Below, piece after piece: positions 1 to 7,391 of a stretch of 64,000 nucleotides of DNA. The position numbers and the translations under genes are program-made. The DNA is taken from the NCBI RefSeq assembly GCF_000425585.1, contig NZ_AUDS01000015.1, forward strand, positions 1-64,000, written 5' to 3'. Source of the DNA: Terrimonas ferruginea DSM 30193. Lineage in GTDB: Bacteria > Bacteroidota > Bacteroidia > Chitinophagales > Chitinophagaceae. Within the stretch, counting starts at the first letter, position 1; every line of letters begins with the position of its first letter. The notes under the pieces were generated by a model. That model was not told the origin of the DNA, searched no databases, and saw only the letters and a program-made list of their open reading frames with translations.

Positions 1-299
1 ACGAAGACCACTGAACCCGGCGTGAACCGCTTATCCAGCGCCTGCCGGCTCATACAAACAGCCTCCTGCTGCCATAGCTTCAGGCTGTGTTGCTGCAGGC
101 TTGCCGCTCCATACTCATACTGATCAAACAACAACATCCGCACAAAACTCTCCACGCCCAATTTGCGTTTACGTTGGATCAATCCTGTTTGAAGTGCCAA
201 CGCATTTAACTGCTGCGGTGAAAAAATGGCGCTTAACTTACCGGCTATCTCATTGATCGCTTTCAGACTCAGTTCCCTTGAAACAAACCGTTTCTTCCT
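1..299 (-). pseudogene. IS4-like transposase, N-terminal part, runs off the window edge
   Basis: An open frame reads inward from 299 to the window edge (about 99 codons). It includes a segment reading LLFDQYEYGAASLQQHSLKL followed by a helix ending SRQALDKRF, which looks like the N-terminal helical domain of IS4-family transposases. I see no ATG near the 5' end: the frame is closed by TAG at 300-302 and the first in-frame ATG lies well inside the domain, so the true start is either an unusual codon or lost. The catalytic DDE region would lie outside the window. It may be a degraded or intact insertion sequence next to the rearranged tRNA region. The family call is from memory of IS4 proteins. 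Confidence 0.5.
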
Positions 300-393
300 C
301 TAACACTAAGTTGACGGCTATGGTGTATACACGAACCACGGGCTATTTGAGGACGTGACTTCGGGCTGCGTAAACTATAGATAAAACAACAAA

Positions 394-412
394 CCCCCGC
401 ATTGCTGCGAGG
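394..412 (-). terminator. Rho-independent terminator copy downstream of the broken tRNA-Leu
   Basis: Read on the minus strand this is a GC-rich hairpin (CCTCGCA / GCAA loop / TGCGGGG) followed by a T-rich stretch. A nearly identical copy lies at 888-906 behind the intact tRNA-Leu. The duplication therefore covers the tRNA 3' part plus its terminator. Confidence 0.7.
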
Positions 413-429
413 AAAGGTTTCAAAGCTTG

Positions 430-537
430 TGCCCCATCCCGAAGGTTCGGGACGAAGGTTCGGGACGGGGTAGAACTGGCACTTGCATTGCTGCAAACAG
501 GATTTTAACCCCGAAGCCTCGGGGCTGCGTGTTTACC
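430..537 (-). pseudogene. Broken tRNA-Leu(UAA) copy interrupted by short palindromes
   Basis: On the minus strand this matches the intact tRNA-Leu at 924-1009 from about the D-loop (GGTAAACACGCAG) to the discriminator base, but the first 17 or so bases are missing. A 16-bp palindrome (509-524, CCCCGAAGCCTCGGGG on plus) replaces three bases of the anticodon arm. A second palindrome (437-452) plus a partial third one (453-465) replace three or four bases at the T-arm/acceptor junction. The molecule cannot fold as a tRNA. Its 5' end is fused to the end of the GIY-YIG gene: the stop codon TAA of that gene is formed by the tRNA-derived GGTAAAC. Confidence 0.8.
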
Positions 538-832
538 TTTTATGGCTCTCTAGTTTTTCCAACACAGACGAAATTATTTCCGGTTGATTCTTCAACCTGC
601 GGACAAAGTTGGCTGATTTCATTTTCTTAATGAACGCCTCCAAATCGTAAGCCTGCTTACTTGAACTACATGGTATGTCCATGAACAAAGTCCATGGAAC
701 TCCTTTTGTGCTGAAAGCTGTTTTATACTTGCCAGTGTTATGTTCCAGTAATCTTTTGTCAACATTATCGGTTGTGCCGATATAAAACTTCCCAAGTTTT
801 TCGGAAAAGAGGATATACACAGAAAAGTCCAT
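533..832 (-). CDS. Small GIY-YIG nuclease (URI/UvrC-type single domain)
   Basis: A protein of about 99 residues starting MDFSVYILFSEKLGKFYIGT. The GIY-YIG signature appears as VYI...FYIGTTDNVDKRLLEHN, with the conserved arginine, and AFIKKMKSANF matches the basic C-terminal helix of this family, which is a single catalytic domain without a recognition module. Members cut DNA in homing endonucleases and UvrC; small stand-alone ones are frequent in Bacteroidota and often sit near RNA genes. I start at 832 because the family begins with this segment; an upstream in-frame ATG at 886 would add 18 residues that overlap the terminator duplication. The gene lies between an intact tRNA-Leu and its broken copy, and its stop codon falls in the copy. 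Whether it is active or had a role in the duplication is unknown. Confidence 0.85.
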   Translation of the reverse strand: MDFSVYILFSEKLGKFYIGTTDNVDKRLLEHNTGKYKTAFSTKGVPWTLFMDIPCSSSKQAYDLEAFIKKMKSANFVRRLKNQPEIISSVLEKLESHKR

Positions 833-887
833 TGTTTGATTTTTAGACCTTCTGGAAGGAAGAAGTGTGAGTAGATAATAAAACAAA

Positions 888-906
888 CCCCCGCATTGCT
901 GCGAGG
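888..906 (-). terminator. Terminator of tRNA-Leu(UAA)
   Basis: On the minus strand a hairpin with stem CCTCGCA/TGCGGGG and a GCAA loop, followed by TTTGTTTT, lies 18 bases beyond the tRNA 3' end. It is the counterpart of the copy at 394-412. Confidence 0.75.
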
Positions 907-923
907 GAAGGTTTTAAAGCTTG

Positions 924-1009
924 TGCCCCAGGCCGGGGTCGAACCGGCACTTGCATTGCTGCAAACAGGATTTTAAGTCCTGCGTGTCTACCAATTTCAC
1001 CACCAGGGC
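924..1009 (-). tRNA. tRNA-Leu(UAA)
   Basis: The minus strand folds as a complete class II tRNA: acceptor GCCCTGG/CTGGGGC, D-arm containing TGGTGAAATTGGTA, anticodon stem CAGGA/TCCTG with loop CTTAAAA (anticodon TAA), a long variable arm, and T-arm GCCGG-TTCGACC-CCGGC. Discriminator A is at 924 and CCA is not encoded. It reads UUA codons. Immediately 5' of it are two tandem partial duplicates (1010-1239), and 3' lies a third broken copy (430-537). Confidence 0.97.
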
Positions 1010-1239
1010 AGTGGTAATGTTATGAAAAGAACTTCCCTGTTTAGTCGTTGGTTGCAGGATTTTAATCCTGACATTTCGGGCCTGCGTCCCCGAAGCTTCG
1101 GGGTACCAATTTCACCACCAGGGCAGTGGTAATGTTATGAAAAGAACTTCCCTGTTTAGTCGTTGGTTGCAGGATTTTAATCCCGACATTTCGGGACTGC
1201 GTCCCCGAAGCTTCGGGGTACCAATTTCACCACCAGGGC
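1010..1239 (-). repeat. Two tandem 115-bp half-copies of tRNA-Leu(UAA) plus leader
   Basis: Two units of 115 bp (1010-1124 and 1125-1239) each contain, on the minus strand, the first 21 bases of the tRNA (GCCCTGGTGGTGAAATTGG...), a palindrome in place of three bases (1088-1103 and 1203-1218, both CCCCGAAGCTTCGGGG), the ACGCAG segment, a second palindrome (1066-1081 degenerate; 1181-1196 TCCCGACATTTCGGGA), then TTAAAATCCTG and a shared leader that also precedes the intact gene. Variable arm, T-arm and 3' acceptor are missing, so neither unit can make a tRNA. Confidence 0.85.
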
Positions 1240-1263
1240 TACAGACTGATGAATTACTACCAG

Positions 1264-1290
1264 TCAAAAAAAATCCCGCCGAAGCGGGAT
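1264..1290 (-). terminator. Terminator of tRNA-Gly
   Basis: On the minus strand a perfect 7-bp hairpin, ATCCCGC-TTCG-GCGGGAT, is followed by a run of seven T. It lies 5 bases after the tRNA-Gly 3' end. Confidence 0.85.
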
Positions 1291-1295
1291 CTTAG

Positions 1296-1368
<73 letters not shown>

Positions 1369-1482
1369 ATAACTAACTGCCAATCATCAACTAATCAACT
1401 ATTGGCGGCCAAAGAACTAAGGGGTTGCAAAAATAGGAGTTTGTTACTTTCTAAAAAACTTTTTACGAAGTTTTTTTATTTT

Positions 1483-1701
1483 TTACTTGTACTTCGGCGT
1501 GTACAAAGTGCTCTCCTGAATAGTCACATTCTGCTTGTGGTAACGCTTCGTATACAGTTGATAACAACCGCCAAACGAAAACGCAACAATGCATGCCACG
1601 CTCAAATAAAATATAAAAGCAGAAGAAGATACCCAGTTATGAGCAAAGTCACGATCCTGGATTTTCTCTAATTCATGTTGATATTCTTCCGTATGAGCCA
1701 T
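1483..1701 (-). CDS. Small single-pass membrane protein of unknown function
   Basis: Seventy-two residues. The N-terminal third is charged (HTEEYQHELEKIQDRD), followed by one hydrophobic helix at about residues 26-48 (SSAFIFYLSVACIVAFSFGG) and a basic tail. There is no signal-peptidase site, so a single membrane anchor is likely. A -7-like TATTTTTG on the minus strand (1719-1726) sits just upstream of the ATG. The gene lies 42 bases behind the glycosyltransferase on the same strand and could be cotranscribed. I do not recognise a family. Confidence 0.6.
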   Translation of the reverse strand: MAHTEEYQHELEKIQDRDFAHNWVSSSAFIFYLSVACIVAFSFGGCYQLYTKRYHKQNVTIQESTLYTPKYK

Positions 1702-1743
1702 ACCCTAAATTTATGGTGCAAAAATAAGAGGTTCAACGAATAA

Positions 1744-2772
1744 TCACGCCTCTTTTTTAACAATTTCTGCAAAGATTTTTTTCTTTTTCACAAAATGCAG
1801 CCACACCAGGTTGCCTTTGAACCGTCCTTCCACCGGCCGGCCACGCTCTTTGGGAAACACACTCAGGTGCCTTTTGAACAAACGCCATTTCACATACGAC
1901 ATATGCGCCCGCACAATTGCCACAAAATAACCGCCATCTCCGGTCAGCAGTCCTTTCCATGCCGACACCGCATCCAGCATATACCTGAACGGCATTACCC
2001 ACAGCTTTTCCTGCCAGGACAGATTTTTCGACAGCATGATCCGGTTGTTCCGGAAGTTGAGGTAGGTTTTTCTTGAATTACCCCGCGGCAACGTACCTCC
2101 GCCCACATGGTATACCACAGATGCCGGACATGCAAATACGCGGTGACCCGCCAATTGTACCCGCCAGCAGAGATCGATTTCTTCCTGGTGCGCAAAGAAA
2201 TATTCATCAAAACCGCCTGCGCTATGAAACACCGCCGAACGGATAAACAAGGCCGCTCCGCTGGCCCAGAACACCGGGACCGTTTTATCATATTGTCCCC
2301 GGTCTACTTCACATATATCGAAGATGCGCCCGCGGGCAAACGGATAACCATAGCGGTCCAGCCAGCCGCCTGCCGCACCGGCGTATTCAAATAATTCCGG
2401 GTGATGATAGGCCCGCAGCTTGGGCTGACAGGCGCCAATCTGTTGATCGCTTTCCAGCAGTTGCACCATCGGTTCGATCCAGCCCGGTGTTACTTCCACA
2501 TCCGAATTCAATAATATATAGTAAGGAGCGTCTACCTGTTTCAACGCACGGTTGTAACCGCCGGCAAAGCCATAATTCCGCCCGAGTTCGATGATGCGTA
2601 TAGCAGGATAGCGTTCGCGGAGAAACGCGATTGAATCATCGGTAGAGCCATTATCTGCCACAATCACCCGCTGATTGCCATAGCTCGCAGCCATCACCGA
2701 AGGCAGAAACTGCTCCAGGTGACGACGGCCATTCCAGTTAAGGATTACTACAGCTACGAGAGGTGGTTGCAT
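1744..2772 (-). CDS. Family 2 glycosyltransferase (rhamnosyltransferase-like)
   Basis: A 342-residue GT-A enzyme. The N-terminus VAVVILNWNGRRHLEQFLPS begins the nucleotide-sugar-binding fold, VADNGSTDDSIAFL follows, and LLNSDVEVTPGWIEPM contains the DxD-like metal-binding motif (NSD). ALFIRSAVFHSAGGFDEYFFAHQEEIDLCWR matches the acceptor region of the WcaE/RfbF-like branch, with the ED-type catalytic pair in EEIDLCWR. The C-terminal part is helical and basic and may contact the membrane. Family members transfer rhamnose or other sugars to cell-surface polysaccharide; the donor and acceptor are not predictable here. It is divergent from the kinase at 2912. Confidence 0.9.
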   Translation of the reverse strand: MQPPLVAVVILNWNGRRHLEQFLPSVMAASYGNQRVIVADNGSTDDSIAFLRERYPAIRIIELGRNYGFAGGYNRALKQVDAPYYILLNSDVEVTPGWIEPMVQLLESDQQIGACQPKLRAYHHPELFEYAGAAGGWLDRYGYPFARGRIFDICEVDRGQYDKTVPVFWASGAALFIRSAVFHSAGGFDEYFFAHQEEIDLCWRVQLAGHRVFACPASVVYHVGGGTLPRGNSRKTYLNFRNNRIMLSKNLSWQEKLWVMPFRYMLDAVSAWKGLLTGDGGYFVAIVRAHMSYVKWRLFKRHLSVFPKERGRPVEGRFKGNLVWLHFVKKKKIFAEIVKKEA

Positions 2773-2796
2773 AAGGGAGCCAAAGATATAGATGCT

Positions 2797-2895
2797 AATT
2801 TGATAATTTGAAAATTTGATGATTTGAAAATGAGTTGTGGCTCATCGATTGGGTCGATATTACCTAATTTTCAAATTATCAAATCCTCAAATTAG
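2797..2895. repeat. AT-rich octamer repeats in inverted arrangement
   Basis: Units of 8 bp (AATTTGAT, AATTTGAA, GATTTGAA) run from about 2797 to 2829, and the reverse complement of a similar series occupies about 2862-2895. They lie between the divergently transcribed glycosyltransferase and kinase genes, and the two arms could form a large hairpin. The unit resembles the 7- or 8-bp arrays found elsewhere in the window, but here no stop codon is involved. Confidence 0.7.
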
Positions 2896-2911
2896 CTCCT
2901 ATCTTCGAACC

Positions 2912-4093
2912 ATGTTTCAGCAATTCCTCAACCTGCGCACCGGGCTTGCACTGATCGCGATCTGCATCGTGACGGGAACCATTTTTTATTCGCAGTACCT
3001 CTCGCGGAAGATCGCCGCGGAAGAGCGGACCAAAGTCGAGCAGTGGGTAGAGGCGAGTAAATCGTTGCTGAATCCGGCGAGTACCGATGTGCGGCTGGCA
3101 TTCAAGATCATTTCCGATAACCACGATATTCCGATCATCGAGACCGACGAGAAGGACAGCATTACCAACTATGTCAATCTCGATTCAGCGGCCGTTGAGA
3201 ATGATCCGCTTTTTCTTAAAAAAGAATTACAGCAACTCAAGTCCATCAACTCACCGATCCTTTATATAGATCCGGTTGATTCTTCAAAAGTCAATCGCTA
3301 TTATTTCGGACATACACCGCTGCTGGGACAGGTCACTTATTATCCGATTGTGCAGCTCGTGATCGTTGCTCTGTTCATTTTACTGACCATTTTGTCGTTG
3401 CGCAGCAGTTACCGCTCAGTGCAGAACCAGGTATGGGCGGGGATGGCGAAAGAAACCGCACACCAACTGGGTACGCCTGTTTCATCGCTGGAAGGCTGGG
3501 TGGAAATGATGAAAGATCAACCCGAAAATGCCCGCATCGTACAGGAACTGGAAAAAGATGTGAACCGCCTGCGCTTGGTGAGCGACCGTTTTGGTAAAAT
3601 CGGCAGCACACCGCAGCTCGAGCGCATGGATCTCATCCGCCAGGTAAATAACATGGTGGACTATATCCGCAAAAGAGCGCCCGGAAAAGTGAGTTTTAGT
3701 ATCGAAACGCATGGGCTGACTGAATTGCCGGTCCGCATATCAGGGCCCTTATTCGACTGGGTGATTGAAAATCTGCTGAAGAATGCGCTGGATGCGATGG
3801 ATGGTAAAGGATCGATTGACGTGGACATCCGCGAAGAAAAGGAAACGGTAATCATAGATGTGACAGATTCGGGCAAAGGCATTACGCGGAAGAATATTGC
3901 GAAAGTGTTCAAGCCCGGATTTACCACGAAGAAAAGAGGGTGGGGGCTTGGATTGAGTTTGTGCAAACGCATCATCGAGCAATACCACAAAGGACAACTG
4001 TTCATCAAACATTCGGAATTGGGCAAAGGCACTACGTTCCGTATCATATTGAATAAAGGAGTGGACCCGAAACCCGCAGAAAAAAAAGATTGA
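2912..4093 (+). CDS. Sensor histidine kinase, two-helix membrane type
   Basis: About 393 residues. A first hydrophobic helix (about 9-28, TGLALIAICIVTGTIFYS) and a second one (about 148-167, VQLVIVALFILLTILSL) bracket a periplasmic domain of roughly 120 residues. The HisKA box reads MAKETAHQLGTPVSSLEGW, with the phospho-acceptor His in AHQLGTP. The ATPase domain has the N-box ENLLKNALDAMDG, the G1 box DSGKGI and the G2 box GWGLGLSLCKRII, so it looks active. No HAMP or PAS domain is evident. No response regulator is adjacent, so it is an orphan. I chose the start at 2912 because the preceding in-frame codons are the octamer repeat region. Confidence 0.9.
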   Translation: MFQQFLNLRTGLALIAICIVTGTIFYSQYLSRKIAAEERTKVEQWVEASKSLLNPASTDVRLAFKIISDNHDIPIIETDEKDSITNYVNLDSAAVENDPLFLKKELQQLKSINSPILYIDPVDSSKVNRYYFGHTPLLGQVTYYPIVQLVIVALFILLTILSLRSSYRSVQNQVWAGMAKETAHQLGTPVSSLEGWVEMMKDQPENARIVQELEKDVNRLRLVSDRFGKIGSTPQLERMDLIRQVNNMVDYIRKRAPGKVSFSIETHGLTELPVRISGPLFDWVIENLLKNALDAMDGKGSIDVDIREEKETVIIDVTDSGKGITRKNIAKVFKPGFTTKKRGWGLGLSLCKRIIEQYHKGQLFIKHSELGKGTTFRIILNKGVDPKPAEKKD

Positions 4094-4126
4094 TTTGCTG
4101 AAATTAAAGCGGAAAACGTATATTTG
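4094..4126 (+). promoter_or_regulatory. Bacteroidota-type promoter of tRNA-Leu(GAG)
   Basis: TTTG at 4094-4097, a 21-base spacer, and TATATTTG at 4119-4126 match the -33 TTTG / -7 TAnnTTTG consensus. The -33 element directly abuts the stop codon of the kinase gene, and the tRNA starts 12 bases after the -7 box. Confidence 0.85.
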
Positions 4127-4137
4127 CATCCCCTTAA

Positions 4138-4221
4138 GCCCAGGTGGCGAAATTGGTAGACGCACTACCTTGAGGTGGTAGCGCTGGAAACGGCGTGCTG
4201 GTTCGAATCCAGTCTTGGGCA
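4138..4221 (+). tRNA. tRNA-Leu(GAG)
   Basis: Acceptor GCCCAGG/CTTGGGC, D-arm GGCGAAATTGGTAGACGC, anticodon stem CTACC/GGTAG with loop TTGAGGT (anticodon GAG), a variable arm, and T-arm CTGG-TTCGAAT-CCAG. Discriminator A is at 4221 and CCA is not encoded. It reads CUU/CUC codons. Confidence 0.96.
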
Positions 4222-4223
4222 CA

Positions 4224-4253
4224 AAAAGCTTCTCTGAAACGAGAGGCTTTTTT
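4224..4253 (+). terminator. Terminator of tRNA-Leu(GAG)
   Basis: A hairpin AAAAGCTTCTC-TGAAAC-GAGAGGCTTTT with one G-U pair, ending in a T run, directly follows the tRNA. Confidence 0.85.
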
Positions 4254-4346
4254 GTTTTGGGAAAATGCTGGCGCTGCTCCATCAATTTCTCATCCTGATA
4301 TCCCGGAGAGCAAAAAAAAGAAATCGAAGTTTGTATCTGGTCCTGT

Positions 4347-5390
4347 TTAATCAGCTTTCATCACCCTGATCATATATGGATCGTCAACAACATATTTTAT
4401 TTCGAGTGTTGAACCTGCTGTGTAAAGGGTACCTCTATTATCCAGCATTCTGTAAAACGTATCACCGTTTACGGTGTATTGCAATAGTGCATCGTTATGC
4501 ACGTTGTTCCTTCTGTGCCGGGTGATTGTTTTGTATTCCCTGACCTCTTTTACGGTAGCAAGGGTAGTGGCGGAGGGCGCGGTTTCGATTATTTTGTCCA
4601 CTCTCTCTTCTCCCTTAATGGAAATAAAAATATGACCAGCGATAAGCAGTAATACAGGGATAATGATCAGCAATATCCATGCTGCGTTTCCCCGCTGCTT
4701 ACCCCCTTGAAAGGATTTCATTTTGTTACCAATATAACCTGTACTGAACAGTAAATAGTTAAGCAACAGGGCCGCACTTGTCGTGCCTATTATCGCAACA
4801 GCACCCAGAAAGGCATCATTTCTATAACCATAGTAGTAAGAGGTATAGTATCCGGTGGCCGCATACAGCAATCCTGCCAGCCATAGAAAAATTTTATACC
4901 GGTACAGTGTCAGGCTGATAAAGAGAAATAAACTAATACTTCCAGTAATCATCAACACATCAAGTAACGTAAAACCGTTATTGAAGTACCCGTCCCGGCT
5001 AATGGAATAAGCACCCCATATCGCGGCGGGTCCAAGTATAGCCGAAATAAGGATGGCTACATTCCTGATCTTGCTGTTTTGTTTTTGCCGGTTAATTTTT
5101 TTCTCTTTGCCCTTCTCCGTCGGAACGATTACGATCCCGCCCATATAGGCTTCTTTGGCGTAACATTCATATCCTTTTATATAGCAGATATGTTCCTCTC
5201 CGTTCGTTTTGGTTGATTCGTTGTAAGAAATAAACCCGCCGGACATAGCCTCGTTATAGAAGGATAACTTTTCGCCCTTTTCATTCACAGCCATTTTCAT
5301 ACACGCTTCACATAACCTTTCCGGGTAACGGGGGCTATAGGGCATTTCTTTGCCGCAAACAAAACACTGGCTGCTGGTTGGGGTATTCAT
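4347..5390 (-). CDS. Zinc-ribbon multi-pass membrane protein with DUF3592-like C-terminus
   Basis: A 347-residue protein. The N-terminus has a CxxC...CxxC zinc ribbon (CFVCGKEM...LCEACMKM, about residues 9-33) and a further cytosolic segment containing several cysteines. Five or six hydrophobic helices follow between about 110 and 260. The last 80 residues (ATVKEVREYKT...LLQYTVNGDTFYRM...YVVDDPYMIRV) resemble DUF3592, a beta-rich domain of unknown role. It has no obvious operon partner. I cannot assign a function. Confidence 0.7.
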   Translation of the reverse strand: MNTPTSSQCFVCGKEMPYSPRYPERLCEACMKMAVNEKGEKLSFYNEAMSGGFISYNESTKTNGEEHICYIKGYECYAKEAYMGGIVIVPTEKGKEKKINRQKQNSKIRNVAILISAILGPAAIWGAYSISRDGYFNNGFTLLDVLMITGSISLFLFISLTLYRYKIFLWLAGLLYAATGYYTSYYYGYRNDAFLGAVAIIGTTSAALLLNYLLFSTGYIGNKMKSFQGGKQRGNAAWILLIIIPVLLLIAGHIFISIKGEERVDKIIETAPSATTLATVKEVREYKTITRHRRNNVHNDALLQYTVNGDTFYRMLDNRGTLYTAGSTLEIKYVVDDPYMIRVMKAD

Positions 5391-5457
5391 GGAGCGATAA
5401 ATTTCCTGCTATAGAACTATCAACTTTCTTTCCAGAAGTAATAAAGTCGCCGAAAAA

Positions 5458-6393
5458 TCATGCACGATTGGCGGCTTCCATTTTTGCCTCCGTTTCCGCC
5501 TGCTTCAGTTTATTAGCCTTGTCAACGGCGGAAGGACTTCCGAAGAGCTGGAAAAGTTTTTGCCGGAAGCCTTTCGCTTTTTTTACATCATTGATGATGT
5601 CGCCATATTCATGAAAGTTGAGGTAGAGCGGGTTCACCGTGCTGTTGATTTTTTTCGTAATCCCGTAGTTTGGCTTTTCATCCTCTATCTGGTAGGTTTT
5701 GAAAAGTTTGTCCCAGATAATGAACATCACCCCGAAATTTTTGTCCAGGTACCGCTCGTTGGAACCATGATGCACCCGGTGGTTGGAAGGCGTTACAATC
5801 AGTTTTTCAATGATGGAGGGAAACTTGCCAATGTGTTCGGTGTGTTGCCAGAATTGAAATAATACGCCTATCTGGTTAACCAGGAAAAATACAACCGGAT
5901 GAAAACCGGCTAAGGCAACAGGCAGGAAAAAGAAGATTTTGAAATGCTGAACCCAGCTCAATCTGAACGATACGGTCAGGTTATAGTTTTCAGCCGTGTG
6001 ATGAACGATATGCGTAGCCCAGAAAAAACGATTAAAATGAGAAATCCTGTGCGCCCAGTAACTACAGAAATCATAGATTAACAAACAAGGGATGATCGTC
6101 CACCAGTTCAGCGTCATTCGCCAGGGCACGAGGTTGTACATAAAAACGGCTGCATAGATCAACCCCATCTTCGCCACTACATTAATGGCCACATTACCTA
6201 AGCCCACCAATAACGATCCAAAACTTTCTTTGCCACTATAGTTCTTTTTATTACTACGCCATGAATACCATATCTCGACTAATGTCAGCACAAACATCAC
6301 AGGTATGGCATAAACAATGATATCTCCTGATTGCTTTTCCAGGTTGATCAAATGTGAATAAGGAATAGGATCCGCTCCAAAAATATTGTCCAT
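5458..6393 (-). CDS. Sterol desaturase / fatty acid hydroxylase family membrane enzyme
   Basis: A 311-residue membrane protein with about four hydrophobic segments and the histidine clusters that bind a di-iron centre: HRISH (about 114-118), HIVHHTAE (about 128-135) and HRVHHGSNERYLDKNFG (about 206-222). This is the order and spacing typical of the family. Members hydroxylate or desaturate lipids, or cleave ether lipids as in alkylglycerol monooxygenases; the substrate cannot be read from the sequence. The C-terminus is basic and lysine-rich. It lies on the minus strand between two genes of unknown function. Confidence 0.9.
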   Translation of the reverse strand: MDNIFGADPIPYSHLINLEKQSGDIIVYAIPVMFVLTLVEIWYSWRSNKKNYSGKESFGSLLVGLGNVAINVVAKMGLIYAAVFMYNLVPWRMTLNWWTIIPCLLIYDFCSYWAHRISHFNRFFWATHIVHHTAENYNLTVSFRLSWVQHFKIFFFLPVALAGFHPVVFFLVNQIGVLFQFWQHTEHIGKFPSIIEKLIVTPSNHRVHHGSNERYLDKNFGVMFIIWDKLFKTYQIEDEKPNYGITKKINSTVNPLYLNFHEYGDIINDVKKAKGFRQKLFQLFGSPSAVDKANKLKQAETEAKMEAANRA

Positions 6394-6473
6394 TACAAGG
6401 CTTTAAATAAGTAAATAAGATGGCGTCACTAACAGCGTGGCGAAACAGTTCATAGGTAAAAACCGGGGACCGG

Positions 6474-6854
6474 TTAAACGCATAAAGCCTGAGGAGGTTG
6501 GACAATAACTTCGGCTACCGGCATCAGTAACCGGGTTTTGAGCAGGGTGTTGGGCTTTTGGGAAGCGACGGAGTTAAAAAAATCGTTCAGTGAATACCGG
6601 CAGTCAAATGCTTCTGTCCGTACAATTTGTAATACACGTTCCGCATCATCTGATTCATCTGCAGGACTGGGATCAGGAATTCCCAGGCAGTTTTCAATCA
6701 AGTAGTCATCGTAGGAACTCATTTCGTTGGTGAACTCCGCCTGTCTGGAGGATTGCTGAATAACCGGGAATACCATAAACAGGGAAGACTGTGTGACTAA
6801 CATTAAATAAAAGATCGCCTTAGTTGCTATGGTAAATATTCCTCTCAGTGCCAA
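6474..6854 (-). CDS. Hypothetical protein with a hydrophobic N-terminus
   Basis: One hundred and twenty-six residues. The N-terminal 30 are hydrophobic after a short basic start (MALRGIFTIATKAIFYLMLV), consistent with a signal peptide or anchor. The rest is acidic, with PSPADESDDAE in the middle. I recognise no family, and no motif points to a function. It is supported only by an uninterrupted frame, a plausible start and its place between same-strand and divergent genes, so it could also be non-coding. Confidence 0.45.
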   Translation of the reverse strand: MALRGIFTIATKAIFYLMLVTQSSLFMVFPVIQQSSRQAEFTNEMSSYDDYLIENCLGIPDPSPADESDDAERVLQIVRTEAFDCRYSLNDFFNSVASQKPNTLLKTRLLMPVAEVIVQPPQALCV

Positions 6855-6935
6855 CCGGTTTAACCAAAGATAACGGGAACCATCTTATTCTGCAAACCGG
6901 CGGGTTGCTGCTGGCATAATTTAACGCAGTATTTT

Positions 6936-6967
6936 TTTGCGAAACCAAACAGTTGCACTTATATTTG
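6936..6967 (+). promoter_or_regulatory. Promoter of the DoxX-ArsR-SRPBCC operon
   Basis: TTTG at 6936-6939, a 20-base spacer and TATATTTG at 6960-6967 match the Bacteroidota consensus exactly. The start codon of the DoxX gene follows 34 bases later. The short motif CGAACGGTTTACC between them partly repeats ACCGGTTTAACC at about 6854 and might be bound by the ArsR-type regulator, but this is weak. Confidence 0.85.
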
Positions 6968-7001
6968 CAACCGAACGGTTTACCATTAAAACAAAACTAC
7001 T

Positions 7002-7382
7002 ATGCAAAAGAAAATTCTTTTTGTCCTGTGCCTGCTCACAGGCCTGATGTTTATCAACGCAGGCCTTGACAAGTTCTTTCATTACATGCCGGTGCCTAAA
7101 GACATGCCCGAGAAGATGGTCAGGGCGGGAATGGCTTTTATGGAGATAAGCTGGCTGATGCCACTCGTGGGAGCGGCGGAATTGATTGGCGGCATACTGC
7201 TTATTTTTCCCAGAACAAGAGCACTCGGCGTGCTGGTGATCATTCCTGTGTTAAGCGGCATCCTGCTGACGAATATTTATTTCGCGCCTTCCGGGCTGCC
7301 AATTGTATTTGCCATCATCGCTGTTATTACCTGGGCTATCATTGATAACCGCCACAAATACCTGCCCTTAATCAGTAAATAA
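7002..7382 (+). CDS. DoxX family membrane protein
   Basis: A 126-residue protein with four hydrophobic helices (about 5-22, 50-68, 74-92, 97-114), the size and topology of the DoxX/DoxD family. The start LCLLTGLMFINAGLDKFFHYMP contains the typical G-x-D-K-F motif. Bacterial members are linked to redox and oxidative stress, and in many Bacteroidota they accompany a regulator and a lipid-binding protein as here. It is the first gene of a three-gene operon with a consensus promoter. Confidence 0.85.
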   Translation: MQKKILFVLCLLTGLMFINAGLDKFFHYMPVPKDMPEKMVRAGMAFMEISWLMPLVGAAELIGGILLIFPRTRALGVLVIIPVLSGILLTNIYFAPSGLPIVFAIIAVITWAIIDNRHKYLPLISK

Positions 7383-7391
7383 ATCATTTTC

